Shown: one piece after another, positions 6,179 through 16,091 of the stretch
How the letters are laid out: each line of letters opens with the position of its first letter
How positions within the stretch are numbered: position 1 is the first letter of the stretch
Assembly (NCBI GenBank): GCA_021802825.1
Contig: JAJZRG010000014.1
Location: 1-64,000 of the forward strand
Direction: 5' to 3'
DNA from: Chloroflexota bacterium
Lineage (GTDB): Bacteria > Chloroflexota > Limnocylindria > Limnocylindrales > CSP1-4
DNA: 64,000 nt
Made by a program: the position numbers and the translations under genes
The notes under the pieces: generated by a model
Databases searched by the model: none
What the model saw: the letters and a program-made list of their open reading frames with translations, nothing else
What the model was told of the DNA's origin: nothing

Positions 6179-7141
6179 ATGAAGACCCTGGGAACGATTG
6201 GAGGGGCAGTCCTTCTGTCCGCCGCCCTGGCCGGGACTGCGTCCGGCGCGGCGAGCGTGAACCTCGGCACGGCCGAGAGCTTCGCCGTCCTCGCCGGAAC
6301 CACCATCACCAACACCGGACCCACCACGATCACCGGGGATGTCGGGCTGCACCCGGGCACGGCCGTCACGGGCTTCGCGACGGTCACGCTCCACGGCACG
6401 CAGCACGTCGGCGACGCCGTCGCCCTGCAGGCCAAGAGCGACCTGATCACGGCCTACAACGATGCGGCGGGGGCCAAGCCGGTCTCGAGCGTCGCGACCG
6501 AGCTTGGCGGCACGACCCTCAAGCCCGGGGTCTACGCGTCCGGCACGCTTGGGCTGACCGGCACGCTCACGCTCGACGGCGCTGGCGTCTACGTCTTCCA
6601 GTCCGCCTCCACCCTCATCACGGCGCCGAACAGCGCGGTTTCTCTGATCAACGGCGCCTCGGCCTGCAGCGTCTACTGGCAGGTCGGCAGCTCGGCGACG
6701 CTGGGCACGACGACGAGCTTCAAGGGCACCATACTGGCCCTGACGTCGATCGCCCTCCAGACGGGCGCAACGATCCAGGGCCGCGCGCTCGCCCGCAACG
6801 GGGCCGTCACGATGGACCACAACGCCATCGACGACTCGGCCTGCTCGGCACCATCGAGCACCCCCCAGCCGTCGACAGCGCCGAGCTCGGCACCATCGAG
6901 CACCCCCCAGCCGTCGACAGCGCCGAGCTCGGCACCATCGAGCACCCCGCAGCCGTCGACAGCGCCGAGCTCGGCCGGGCAAGGAATGGTCACGCAGCCG
7001 CCCACCGACACGGTCGGAGGTGCGCCGGCCGCGGTCACTGAGCCGGTCCCTACCCCCATCCTTCTGCTCCTCGGCGTCGCGTCGATCGGCTGGGTGTGGT
7101 CGATCCGCTACGTCGCCATGCGATCCCGTCGGCGCGGCTAA
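6179..7141 (+). CDS. DUF3494 ice-binding-like surface protein
   Basis: The 320-residue protein has a signal peptide (1-24, GAVLLSAALAGTASG) and a DUF3494 ice-binding-like beta-helix domain (about 27-225) with typical NLGTAESFAVLAGTTITNTG, GDVGLHPGTAVTGF and GRALARNGAVTMDHN motifs. A linker of three 14-residue repeats (SAPSSTPQPSTAPS) follows, then a C-terminal transmembrane helix and a basic MRSRRRG tail. It should be anchored in the membrane with the domain outside. DUF3494 proteins include true ice-binding and antifreeze proteins, but the fold is also used in adhesins, so ice binding is not proven. ATG at 6179 follows GGAGAG. Confidence 0.85.
   Translation: MKTLGTIGGAVLLSAALAGTASGAASVNLGTAESFAVLAGTTITNTGPTTITGDVGLHPGTAVTGFATVTLHGTQHVGDAVALQAKSDLITAYNDAAGAKPVSSVATELGGTTLKPGVYASGTLGLTGTLTLDGAGVYVFQSASTLITAPNSAVSLINGASACSVYWQVGSSATLGTTTSFKGTILALTSIALQTGATIQGRALARNGAVTMDHNAIDDSACSAPSSTPQPSTAPSSAPSSTPQPSTAPSSAPSSTPQPSTAPSSAGQGMVTQPPTDTVGGAPAAVTEPVPTPILLLLGVASIGWVWSIRYVAMRSRRRG
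6843..6968 (+). repeat. Three 42-bp tandem repeats in the ice-binding-like gene
   Basis: Copies at 6843-6884, 6885-6926 and 6927-6968 are almost identical (one C-to-G change in the third) and encode the Ser/Pro/Thr-rich stalk. A fourth copy is begun at 6969. Such perfect repeats often vary in number between strains. Confidence 0.9.
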
Positions 7142-7168
7142 CCCCGCGGCCCGATGACTCCCCCGCGG

Positions 7169-7196
7169 CGCCGGTTCGTCGCAGTCCGAACCGGCG
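7169..7196. terminator. Bidirectional hairpin terminator
   Basis: CGCCGGTTCG (7169-7178) pairs perfectly with CGAACCGGCG (7187-7196) across an 8-base loop. It lies between the convergent ice-binding-like and PadR genes, 28 bases after the former's stop. Confidence 0.6.
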
Positions 7197-7326
7197 TCGC
7201 GGTTCTGTGTCCGGGATGTGCCGGCGAAGCGCCGCATCGTTGCCGACGTGACGGGACGGCGCCGCAATGCGCCGATATCGGCCCGTGGAGGTGATCGCGA
7301 GCCATCGGCAGATCGAGGCTGCGGGG

Positions 7327-7998
7327 CTAGGTGGTCGTGTCGGTCCGGGGTCCGGGGTCCTGCGGTGCGATCTGCGCTCCGTCGTCCTCGGCGTGCGCGC
7401 GCGCTGTGGCCCCCTCTTCCGCGTCGACGGCAGCCACGACACCTTCCCAGAACTCGACCGCCGCCCGCTCGTACAGCAGGCCCATGCGAAGGGTTACCCC
7501 GCGCCACTGCTCGATCGTCCGGCTGCCCGGTGCGTCGGCCGGCGGACGCAGGCCCTGGCGCTCCCCGGCCTCGTAGCCCGCGAGCTGCGCCCGGTGCAGG
7601 GACACCTGCTCGCGCGCGATGGCGAGTCGGGCGGTCGTCGGCTCGAGGTCCGCGAAGAAGAGCTGCAGCAGGGCGAGGTCGCGCAGCTCGGTCGGCTGCG
7701 TGGCGGGCTCGCCCAGCCAGGCGCGGAGCGCCTGGCGGCCGGCGTCGGTGATCGTGAACAGGCGCCGCCGCCGTCCGTCCAGCTCGCGTTCCTCGGTCAG
7801 GAGCCCAAGCCCGACGAGCCGCGGCGGCTCCTTGTACAGGAGCGCATGCGGGAACGACCAGAAGTGGCCGATCGTGGCAGCGACGTGGCCCTTCAGCTCG
7901 TAGGGCGTCGACGGCCCTTCCCTAGCCAGAAGGCCGAGGACGAGGTACGAGGTCGGCGTGAGGGACCGGCCTGCCGAGGGGTGCTGCTCGGTCATCAT
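7327..7998 (-). CDS. PadR-family transcriptional regulator
   Basis: The 223-residue protein has an N-terminal PadR winged helix (about 15-95: SYLVLGLLAREGPSTPYELK, HALLYKEPPRLVGLGLL, RRRLFTITDAGRQALRAWL) and a C-terminal helical Vir-act-alpha-C-like dimerisation region. PadR proteins repress promoters through palindromes such as ATACCAT-N9-ATGGTAT, which is present just upstream (8009-8031), so the gene is probably autoregulated. Two adjacent ATGs (7998, 7995) are possible starts. There is no ribosome-binding site, and TATGTT sits seven bases before ATG 7998, suggesting leaderless translation. Its other targets are not evident here. Confidence 0.9.
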   Translation of the reverse strand: MMTEQHPSAGRSLTPTSYLVLGLLAREGPSTPYELKGHVAATIGHFWSFPHALLYKEPPRLVGLGLLTEERELDGRRRRLFTITDAGRQALRAWLGEPATQPTELRDLALLQLFFADLEPTTARLAIAREQVSLHRAQLAGYEAGERQGLRPPADAPGSRTIEQWRGVTLRMGLLYERAAVEFWEGVVAAVDAEEGATARAHAEDDGAQIAPQDPGPRTDTTT

Positions 7999-8005
7999 GC
8001 TCTAT

Positions 8006-8031
8006 AACATACCATACTCAGCAGATGGTAT
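8006..8031 (-). promoter_or_regulatory. padR promoter and PadR operator
   Basis: The inverted repeat ATACCAT (8009-8015) and ATGGTAT (8025-8031), separated by nine bases, overlaps a -10-like TATGTT (8006-8011, leftward), seven bases before the first ATG. The palindrome is of the PadR type, so autorepression is likely. Confidence 0.65.
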
Positions 8032-8110
8032 ATCCGCCAGCTGAGCCGCCTGCCGATGTCGAGACCCGCGGGCGTGCTACCTCGCAGCCCGAGTGACGGC
8101 GGAACGGCGC

Positions 8111-8140
8111 GAGCCGGGCTCCCTTCGGATGACCCGGCTC
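8111..8140 (-). terminator. Hairpin terminator of groES-groEL
   Basis: GAGCCGGG (8111-8118) and CCCGGCTC (8133-8140) form an 8-bp GC stem with a 14-base loop, about 50 bases after the groEL stop. No T-run is visible. Confidence 0.45.
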
Positions 8141-8192
8141 GAGTTCGCCTGGACCCCGGCTCGCCAGGAGCCAACGGCCACCTGCTGAGTGG

Positions 8193-10260
<2,068 letters not shown>

Positions 10261-10452
10261 GGTGTCAGTCCTTTCGAGGGAGTGCGGCGCGGATCGGGTA
10301 GCCGTGGGGCGGACAGCTCCGTCGGTCGCGCCTGAGGCGCCCGAGCGGCGCGGGCGTCGGCGTCGGGTCACGCCACGCGGCCCCTCTGTGCGGCGACCTC
10401 GCGCGGCGCAATGGGGTCATCTGCGGGGCTGCGTGAGGTCACCTCGGGTTCG

Positions 10453-10878
10453 TCAGACTCCGCCGTCGGCGGGCACGTGTGCCTTGTCCGGGCGGCCGGC
10501 GATAGCCGCCTGGATCAGCACGGCGGGCACCATCCCGACCACGAACGCCACACGTCGGGCCCGCGTGAAGGACAGGCCGACGCCCAGACCTACCGAGGTG
10601 GCGGCCAGGGATCGCAGCGTGGGGTCGGGCAAGGTCTGGAGCGCGCCCACGGTCCCGCGGGCAGCAGCCCGCGTTGCGCGCGCGGTTGCCGGCAGGCGCG
10701 CCAGCAGCCCGACCACGCCACGTCGGCCAGCCGAGAAGCCGGTCCGGACGCCCGCCACGACTCTCGCCGGACGCGTCTCGACCGCCGAGGCAGAGCTGGC
10801 GGCCGAAGCCGGGCCGTGCTGGGTCACGGGATCCGACCCGCTGGTGCTGGTGAGGGACTCAAGTTGCGGGTTGGTCAT
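10453..10878 (-). CDS. Uncharacterised small membrane protein
   Basis: This 141-residue protein has a polar Ser/Ala-rich N-terminus, an Arg-rich amphipathic middle (about 40-75, RTGFSAGRRGVVGLLARLP) and two hydrophobic stretches (about 89-107 and 109-130, RVAFVVGMVPAVLIQAAIAG). I recognise no family. ATG 10878 has GGAGGA a few bases upstream. The 22-60 bases before it match the leader of the YGGT-like gene at 486-902 at the same spacing, so both may share post-transcriptional control. A TTGACA -35 lies at 10991-10996, back to back with the promoter of the XRE gene. Confidence 0.6.
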   Translation of the reverse strand: MTNPQLESLTSTSGSDPVTQHGPASAASSASAVETRPARVVAGVRTGFSAGRRGVVGLLARLPATARATRAAARGTVGALQTLPDPTLRSLAATSVGLGVGLSFTRARRVAFVVGMVPAVLIQAAIAGRPDKAHVPADGGV

Positions 10879-10900
10879 CGCTTCCTCCGATTGCCTTGAC

Positions 10901-10960
10901 GGCATCCGGGGAAGCGGGGGTTTGACGACCACCGCCGGGGTGCGCTCCGGCCACTGCTGT
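10901..10960 (-). repeat. Leader element copy B (shared with 925-982)
   Basis: About 60 bases, roughly 80 percent identical to 925-982, end 22 bases before the ATG at 10878. The element begins at the start site predicted from TTGACA (10991-10996) and TCCACT (10968-10973). Confidence 0.6.
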
Positions 10961-10967
10961 GCCTTGA

Positions 10968-11019
10968 AGTGGACCACAAGACAGTGCTATTGTCAACTGT
11001 AGTGATCCATACCTACTAT
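10968..11019. promoter_or_regulatory. Divergent overlapping promoters
   Basis: Rightward: TTGTCA (10990-10995), an 18-base spacer and TACTAT (11014-11019) lead to the XRE gene. Leftward: TTGACA (read from 10996 to 10991) and, after 17 bases, a weak TCCACT (10968-10973) lead to the membrane-protein gene. The two -35 hexamers are the same seven bases, TTGTCAA, read from both strands, so polymerase binding should be mutually exclusive. Confidence 0.6.
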
Positions 11020-11033
11020 AGGTGAGACCTCCC

Positions 11034-11390
11034 GTGGCGCGTTCGATCGGAGCCGTCCTCAGGCTGGCGCGTGAGCTGCGCACCCTGTCCGCCGTCGAGG
11101 CAGCCCGGGCTGCTGGCATCTCGGCGGCATACTTGAGCCGTCTGGAGAACGACGCCGTCAAGAAGCCGTCGCCGCCAGTCCTCCATCGGCTGAGCGAGGC
11201 GCTTGCTGTGCCGTACGCAGAGCTCATGAGGCTGTGCGGTTACGCTGTCCCCGGCGTGGGGGACGGCGTGCTTGCCGTGAGCGTCGAGACCGCGTTGTTT
11301 GCTGACCTCACCGATGACGAGCGGACCGAGCTGCTCGAGTACCTCGCCTGGTATCGCGCCCGACGCCGATCGGGCCGCATCGCATCCTGA
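11034..11390 (+). CDS. XRE-family helix-turn-helix regulator
   Basis: This protein of about 118 residues begins with a Cro/C1-type helix-turn-helix (about 4-64): IGAVLRLARELRTLSAVEAA, RAAGISAAYLSRLENDAVKK, SPPVLHRLSEALAVPYAELM. A short acidic C-terminal helix pair follows (LTDDERTELLEYLAWYRARR). The layout matches small transcriptional regulators. GTG 11034 (VARSIG) lies eight bases after the predicted transcription start and nine bases after an AGGTG stretch; GTG 11022 in the same frame would lie before the predicted start and is less likely. It faces the membrane-protein gene and could control it through the shared -35 region. Confidence 0.82.
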   Translation: MARSIGAVLRLARELRTLSAVEAARAAGISAAYLSRLENDAVKKPSPPVLHRLSEALAVPYAELMRLCGYAVPGVGDGVLAVSVETALFADLTDDERTELLEYLAWYRARRRSGRIAS

Positions 11391-11496
11391 CCCTGCCGGA
11401 AGGCCGCTCCGCCCGAGCGCAATTCCCCGTCCCTCTGCCGCAACTGGCCTTCCGTCGCGCTCACGGCGGCCGCGCCCAAACCCGTACTCTTGGATG

Positions 11497-12381
11497 TCAG
11501 GACCCGGCGTCACGGGCGAGGAGCCAATCGGCGATGGCGCCCGCGACATCGATCCTCGCGTGCGTCTCGACCGCCTCGAACTGGGGCTCTCCGTTGACCT
11601 CGAGGACGACGGGGCCGCCGCCCGTCGAGATAATGTCCACGCCCGCGTAGTCCAGCCCCAGGGCGCGGACGGCCTCGATCGCCATCGTGGCCTCATCGGC
11701 GGCGGGCTCGATCCCGACGGCCCGACCACCCTGGGCCACGTTGGAGCGGAAGTCGCCTGCAGGAGCCTGGCGCTCGATGGCGCCCAGGACGCGCCCCTCG
11801 AGCACGAACAGACGCCGATCGACCCCACCCGCCTCGGCCACGAACGGCTGGAGCAGGAACGGCACGCCGTCGAACGGGCGTGCGGAGGCGACGCGCTCGA
11901 GATCCGCGGGCGAGCGGAGGAGGAAGGTGTGCTCGCCCGAGGAGCCGCCGAGCGGCTTGGCGACGCACGGGTAGCCGAAGCGCTCGGCCGCCACACGGTC
12001 CGCGGCCGCCTCCGTGGTCACGGCGCAGGGGAGCTGCCGCAGGCCGGCCGCCGCCAGGCGCTGGGAGGCGAGGAACTTGTCGCCGGTGAGCTGCGTGGCG
12101 GCGACCCTGTTCGCGACGACGGTCCCAGCCCTCTCCCAGGCCGCCAGCACGAGCGACGACGGGCCGCGGGCGCCCCACCATGTGTGGATGACCGCGTCCG
12201 GGCGCTCGATCCCGACGGCGGACACCTGCCCGTCCGCGAGGGTTGGAATGAGGGTCCCGGGTGAGACCACGCGAAGCGCGGCGGCCCGTCTCCCGAACGA
12301 CTCCTCGAAGCGCCGGATCGCGTAGGCGTGCCGTGGGAAGGCGACGAGCATCGGGTCACGGGACCGTCGAGACGGCTGCAT
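11497..12381 (-). CDS. ATP-grasp ligase, RimK-like (pair member 1)
   Basis: In this 294-residue protein the first 95 residues form a Rossmann-like pre-ATP-grasp domain. The ATP-grasp fold follows: TGDKFLASQRLAAAGLRQLP, a glycine-rich loop (YPCVAKPLGGSSGEHTFLL), FLLQPFVAEAGGVDRRLFVL, and the metal and nucleotide motif DYAGVDIISTGGGPVVLEVNGEP. RimK/LysX-type enzymes join an amino acid or amine to a carboxylate through an acyl phosphate; the substrate cannot be deduced. It is divergent from a second ATP-grasp gene 61 bases away, with which it shares length and order of motifs. ATG 12381 is preferred; ATG 12351 also possible. Confidence 0.8.
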   Translation of the reverse strand: MQPSRRSRDPMLVAFPRHAYAIRRFEESFGRRAAALRVVSPGTLIPTLADGQVSAVGIERPDAVIHTWWGARGPSSLVLAAWERAGTVVANRVAATQLTGDKFLASQRLAAAGLRQLPCAVTTEAAADRVAAERFGYPCVAKPLGGSSGEHTFLLRSPADLERVASARPFDGVPFLLQPFVAEAGGVDRRLFVLEGRVLGAIERQAPAGDFRSNVAQGGRAVGIEPAADEATMAIEAVRALGLDYAGVDIISTGGGPVVLEVNGEPQFEAVETHARIDVAGAIADWLLARDAGS

Positions 12382-12429
12382 CGGCCAAGCGTATGCCAGC
12401 GCCGTGGCCGCCCGGCGTGCGGGCCCACC

Positions 12430-12435
12430 TACAAT
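12430..12435 (+). promoter_or_regulatory. -10 hexamer TACAAT, leaderless start
   Basis: TACAAT is followed by exactly seven bases and then GTG 12443, so transcription should begin at the start codon. No clear -35 is visible. Confidence 0.6.
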
Positions 12436-12442
12436 TCGGCGC

Positions 12443-13384
12443 GTGATCGAGGGTGGAGGCGCCAGGACGATGTCGGCCAACGTCCGTCAGCCGCGCGTCG
12501 GGCTCATCGGCACGCCGGAGCTGGTCACGTTCCCGCGCTACGCGGAGAGCCTCGAGCTCCGCGGCGCCGATGTGGTCCAGATCGACCCGATGGACCTGGT
12601 CGCGCGGGTCGACGGGACGCGGGTATCGGCCTTCCTCCCCGTCGTTGACCTCGACGGCCTCGACGGCTTCTTCGCTCCCGTCGCCGGCTCGGCCTCGGTG
12701 GTCATGCTCGCGGCGATCCGCCAGCTAGAGGCGCTCGGCCTCCCGACGCTGAACCCCGCCGACGCGCGCTTCCTGGCCCGCGACAAGTGGGCGACGGCCG
12801 AGGCGCTCACGAGGGCCGGCATCCCCCACCCTTTGACGTTCTTCGTGGGCGGCTCCGCCCTGGCCCGCCCGGCCCGCCAGCGCGCCGCAGCCGAGCTGGG
12901 GTTCCCGCTGGTCGTCAAGGGCCGGCTCGGGACGCTGGGGGCCGAGGTCAGGCTGGCCCGCGACGAGGACGAGCTGGAGCAGATCGTCGAGGCGCTCCAC
13001 GTCCACATCGATGACGGTGTCCTGCTCCAGGAGTTCTTCGCCGAGGCCGGCGCCCGCGACTTCCGGGTGATCGTGCTCGAGGGGAAGGTGATCGCCGTCA
13101 AGGCGCGCTGGTCAGGGCGCGAGGACGAGTTCCGAGCGGCGATGCCGGGCTACCTGGCCACGATCGGCGAGATCACCGACGAGGAGGCGACGCTCTCGGC
13201 GGCGGCCGCCCGGGCGGTCGGGCTGGACCTCGCGGGCATCGACCTGATGCGCACGCGCCACGGACCGCGGGTCATCGAGATCAACGGCAACCCGTTCCTC
13301 GCCACGACGGAGCGCGTGACCGGCGTCGACATCGCGGGCGCGGTGGCCGACGCGCTGCTCGGCCGGATCGCCGCGAGATCCTGA
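12443..13384 (+). CDS. ATP-grasp ligase, RimK-like (pair member 2)
   Basis: This 313-residue protein has the same plan as its divergent neighbour: N-terminal domain (RVGLIGTPELVTFPRYAESL), ARDKWATAEALTRAGIPHP, glycine loop (GFPLVVKGRLGTLGAEVRLA), VLLQEFFAEAGARDFRVIVL, and LDLAGIDLMRTRHGPRVIEINGNPF with the catalytic ExN. Members form amide or peptide bonds using ATP. GTG 12443 lies seven bases after TACAAT and is probably the leaderless start; ATG 12470 with GGAGG upstream is the alternative. Two divergent paralogues suggest sequential or heteromeric ligation in one pathway, but the substrate is unknown. Confidence 0.8.
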   Translation: MIEGGGARTMSANVRQPRVGLIGTPELVTFPRYAESLELRGADVVQIDPMDLVARVDGTRVSAFLPVVDLDGLDGFFAPVAGSASVVMLAAIRQLEALGLPTLNPADARFLARDKWATAEALTRAGIPHPLTFFVGGSALARPARQRAAAELGFPLVVKGRLGTLGAEVRLARDEDELEQIVEALHVHIDDGVLLQEFFAEAGARDFRVIVLEGKVIAVKARWSGREDEFRAAMPGYLATIGEITDEEATLSAAAARAVGLDLAGIDLMRTRHGPRVIEINGNPFLATTERVTGVDIAGAVADALLGRIAARS

Positions 13385-13403
13385 CCCTTCCCTGAGGTCG
13401 CGA

Positions 13404-14135
13404 TCATCGCCCGAGGCCGAGATCCCGCAGCAGTGGGCGGATGCGCGCGGCCGCGCGCGAGCGGTGCGAGATCGCGTGCTTCTCGGCCGCGGTCCACTGG
13501 CCCAGCGTCCGGCCGCCGGGCGGCTCCTGCGCCGGCTCGAAGATGGGGTCGTAGCCGAAGCCGCCGACACCCCGAGGACCCTGCGCGATCCGGCCGCGGC
13601 AGGTTCCGCGCCGGACGACGATGGGGATCGCGCCCCGGGACGGCGCATCGGACCGCGCCCGCTGGGCAGTCGCGACGGCGCCCGCCGGCCCAGCCCCTCC
13701 CGGGAGCGCGAGCGCCAGCACGCACACGTAGCGCGCGCCGCGCCGCTCCGGCGGCAGCCCCGCGAGGTCGCGCAGCAGCTTCTGGTTGTTGCGCTCGTCG
13801 GTGGCATCGGGGCCGGAGAAGCGCCGCGTCCGGACGCCCGGTGCCCCGCCCAGCGCATCCACCTCGAGTCCCGAGTCGTCGGCCAGCGTGATCAGGCCCG
13901 AGCGGCGCGCGTAGAAGCGGGCCTTGATCCGGGCGTTCGTCTCGAACGTCTCGCCGGTCTCGTCTGGCTCGCCCTCGATGCCCACGTCGTCGGGCGATAG
14001 CAACTCGACATCAGGCCCCAGCGCCAGCAGCTCCGCCAGCTCGCGCAGCTTGTGGCGCGACCGCGTCGCGACGAGCAGGCGACGACGTGAGCCGGACAGG
14101 TCGGGCAAGCCGGCCGGCTCCCGCGCCGAACCCAC
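13404..14135 (-). CDS. rdgB: Non-canonical purine NTP pyrophosphatase (RdgB/HAM1)
   Basis: This 243-residue protein hydrolyses dITP, XTP and similar bases to monophosphates. The HAM1 motifs are LLVATRSRHKLRELAELL, ETFETNARIKARFYA, TLADDSGLEVDALGGAPGV, GFGYDPIFEP and HAISHRSRAA. Two departures stand out: the first motif has S-R-H-K where N-x-G-K is usual, and an insertion of about 20 residues rich in Ala/Gly/Arg (GAVATAQRARSDAPSRGAIP) lies before VVRRGTCRGRI. The GTG start at 14135 overlaps the rph stop by one base (TAGTG), so translation is coupled. It closes the foldase-mazG-rph-rdgB operon. Confidence 0.9.
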   Translation of the reverse strand: MGSAREPAGLPDLSGSRRRLLVATRSRHKLRELAELLALGPDVELLSPDDVGIEGEPDETGETFETNARIKARFYARRSGLITLADDSGLEVDALGGAPGVRTRRFSGPDATDERNNQKLLRDLAGLPPERRGARYVCVLALALPGGAGPAGAVATAQRARSDAPSRGAIPIVVRRGTCRGRIAQGPRGVGGFGYDPIFEPAQEPPGGRTLGQWTAAEKHAISHRSRAAARIRPLLRDLGLGR

Positions 14136-14893
14136 TACCGGCGCACCGTCGCCAGTGCGGCGGACTGCGCCTCGAACAGACGGGCGAGCCCGCTGCCGGC
14201 GAGGTCGAGCAATGCATCGAGTCCGGCGCGGTCGAAAGGCTTGCCCTCGGCCGTGCCCTGGAGCTCGACGTAGTGCCCAGCGTCCGTGCCCACCACGTTG
14301 AAGTCCACCTCGGCGCGCGAGTCCTCGGGGTAGTCGAGGTCGAGCATCCGGACGCCGTCGATGATCCCGACGCTGACCGCCGCGACGCGCCCGGTGAGGT
14401 GGCGCTCCATCCCGTACGTGATCAGTGCCGCCGCCAGCGCCACGTAGCCGCCGGTGATCGACGCGGTCCGGGTCCCGCCGTCGGCGACGATGACATCGCA
14501 GTCCACGGTCACCGTCCGCTCGCCCAGGTGGGCGAGGTCCACAACGCCCCGCAGCGAGCGCCCGACGAGGCGCTGGATCTCGTGCGTCCGCCCGCCGATC
14601 CTGCCCTTGGCGGCCTCGCGCTCGGAGCGCTCCGCCGTCGCGCGGGGGAGCATCTCGTAGGTGCCCGTGACCCAGCCCGTGCCCTTGCCGCGCAGGTGCG
14701 GCGGAACGCGGTCCTCGATCGTGGCCGCGCACAGGACCTGAGTGTCGCCGAAGCGGATGAGGCAAGAGCCCTCGGCCCACTTCTGGACGCCAAGGGTGAT
14801 CTCGATGGGCCGCAGGTCACCGGGGTCGCGGCCGTCCGCGCGGGACCCGGTGCGAAGTGGCGTGCCCGCCGGCGGCCGGTTGCCGATGCTCAT
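14135..14893 (-). CDS. rph: Ribonuclease PH
   Basis: This 252-residue RNase PH trims tRNA 3' ends by phosphorolysis. It shows [92 protein letters not shown] and [17 protein letters not shown], all family hallmarks including the phosphate-binding arginines of the GGR-type loop. A short basic N-terminal tail (1-18) precedes the core. ATG 14893 overlaps the mazG stop (ATGA), and its stop overlaps the rdgB start, so three genes are translationally chained. The rph-rdgB pairing is common in bacteria. Confidence 0.97.
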   Translation of the reverse strand: MSIGNRPPAGTPLRTGSRADGRDPGDLRPIEITLGVQKWAEGSCLIRFGDTQVLCAATIEDRVPPHLRGKGTGWVTGTYEMLPRATAERSEREAAKGRIGGRTHEIQRLVGRSLRGVVDLAHLGERTVTVDCDVIVADGGTRTASITGGYVALAAALITYGMERHLTGRVAAVSVGIIDGVRMLDLDYPEDSRAEVDFNVVGTDAGHYVELQGTAEGKPFDRAGLDALLDLAGSGLARLFEAQSAALATVRR

Positions 14894-16071
14894 GCCGATG
14901 CCTCCCGTCGCTCGTGCGCCTTCGCGGCGTCCCAGAGCGCGTCCAGTTGTTCGAACGTCATGTCGCGGAGGGCGGTGCCCTGGGCGGCAGCCGCCAGCTC
15001 CACATGGCGGAACCGCCGCCGGAACTTGTCGTTGGCGCTGCGCAGGGCGCCCTCCACCTCGATGCCGGTCTTGCGCCCAACGTTGACGAGGACGAACAGC
15101 AGGTCGCCCAGCTCCTCGGCCCGGTGGTCGTCGTCCTCAGCCTCCACCAGCTCGCCCACCTCCTCGCGGACCTTGTCCAGGACCCCCTCGATGGACGGCC
15201 AGTCGTAGCCCAGGTTGGCGGCCCGCTCCTGCATCTCCTGGCTGGCGGCGAGGGCCGGCAGCGAGCGGCTGATGCCGTCGAGCGCGCTCTTCGGCCGCGC
15301 CTGGCCGGTCTCGTCGGCGAGGGCCGCGGCCGCACGCTCGCCCTGCTTGATCCGCTCCCACTGGCGGTTGACGTCGGACGCGGTCCGCGCCTCCGCCTCG
15401 CCGAACACGTGCGGGTGCCGCCGGACGATCTTGGTGGCCAGGGCCTGCCACACGTCGGTCAGGTCGAACACGCCCGCCTCGGCGGCCAGCTGCGCGTGCA
15501 GGACGATCTGGAGCAGCAGGTCCCCCAGCTCGCCCGCCAGCTCCGGCGTGGCGCCGTCGGCCAGCGCGTCGTAGACCTCGTATGCCTCCTCGAGCAGGTG
15601 GTTGCGCAGCGACTGGTGCGTCTGCTCGCGGTCCCAGGGGCAGCCGTCGGGGGCGCGCAGCCGGTCCGAGATCCAGGGCATGCCCCACGGCGAGGCGGCG
15701 TCGGCCACCGGCTCCAGCCCGGCGAGGTAGAGAGCGGAGCCGAGGTCCTCGTCCCCCAGCTCGCCGACCGTGGTCGCGTCGGGCCGCCCGAAGCGCCCAA
15801 CGGCGTGGTCCGCCGGGTAGAGGCGCCGCAGCACCTCGAGCGGGTCTGCGCCGCGGGGTCCGTGGCGGCCGGGCAGGGGTGTGGGCGCAGTCGAGGGCGC
15901 GGCGTCTGTCCCGGGCCCGCCCGCGAGCAGCCGGGCGGCGGGCAGGATCACCAGCGGCAGCGACGGCTCCAGCGGGACCGCCACCAGGCGCTCCGCCGCC
16001 ACCACGGCCAGGCCGCCCGCAGGGTCCAGGCCCCAGCGGAGCCTCGCCTCGGCCAGCAGCGCGTCCAGCAT
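14890..16071 (-). CDS. mazG: MazG NTP pyrophosphohydrolase with reduced N-terminal domain
   Basis: The 393-residue protein has two MazG domains: residues about 145-240 ([41 protein letters not shown]) and 285-375 ([39 protein letters not shown]). The EExxE...ELGD metal motifs are intact. It hydrolyses nucleoside triphosphates to monophosphates. The first 130 residues include [14 protein letters not shown], a linker motif of YabN-type fusions in which a tetrapyrrole methylase precedes MazG. Here the methylase is replaced by a short Ala/Pro-rich segment without a SAM-binding site. It lies between a foldase gene (20 bases upstream) and rph. Confidence 0.92.
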   Translation of the reverse strand: MLDALLAEARLRWGLDPAGGLAVVAAERLVAVPLEPSLPLVILPAARLLAGGPGTDAAPSTAPTPLPGRHGPRGADPLEVLRRLYPADHAVGRFGRPDATTVGELGDEDLGSALYLAGLEPVADAASPWGMPWISDRLRAPDGCPWDREQTHQSLRNHLLEEAYEVYDALADGATPELAGELGDLLLQIVLHAQLAAEAGVFDLTDVWQALATKIVRRHPHVFGEAEARTASDVNRQWERIKQGERAAAALADETGQARPKSALDGISRSLPALAASQEMQERAANLGYDWPSIEGVLDKVREEVGELVEAEDDDHRAEELGDLLFVLVNVGRKTGIEVEGALRSANDKFRRRFRHVELAAAAQGTALRDMTFEQLDALWDAAKAHERREASA

Positions 16072-16091
16072 CGGTGGGGCGCCCGCCGACG

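Noticed and set aside
10261..10452. CIRCE or HrcA-type operator upstream of groES
   Set aside because: No TTAGCACTC-N9-GAGTGCTAA-like inverted repeat can be found; the only similarity is an isolated GAGTGC.
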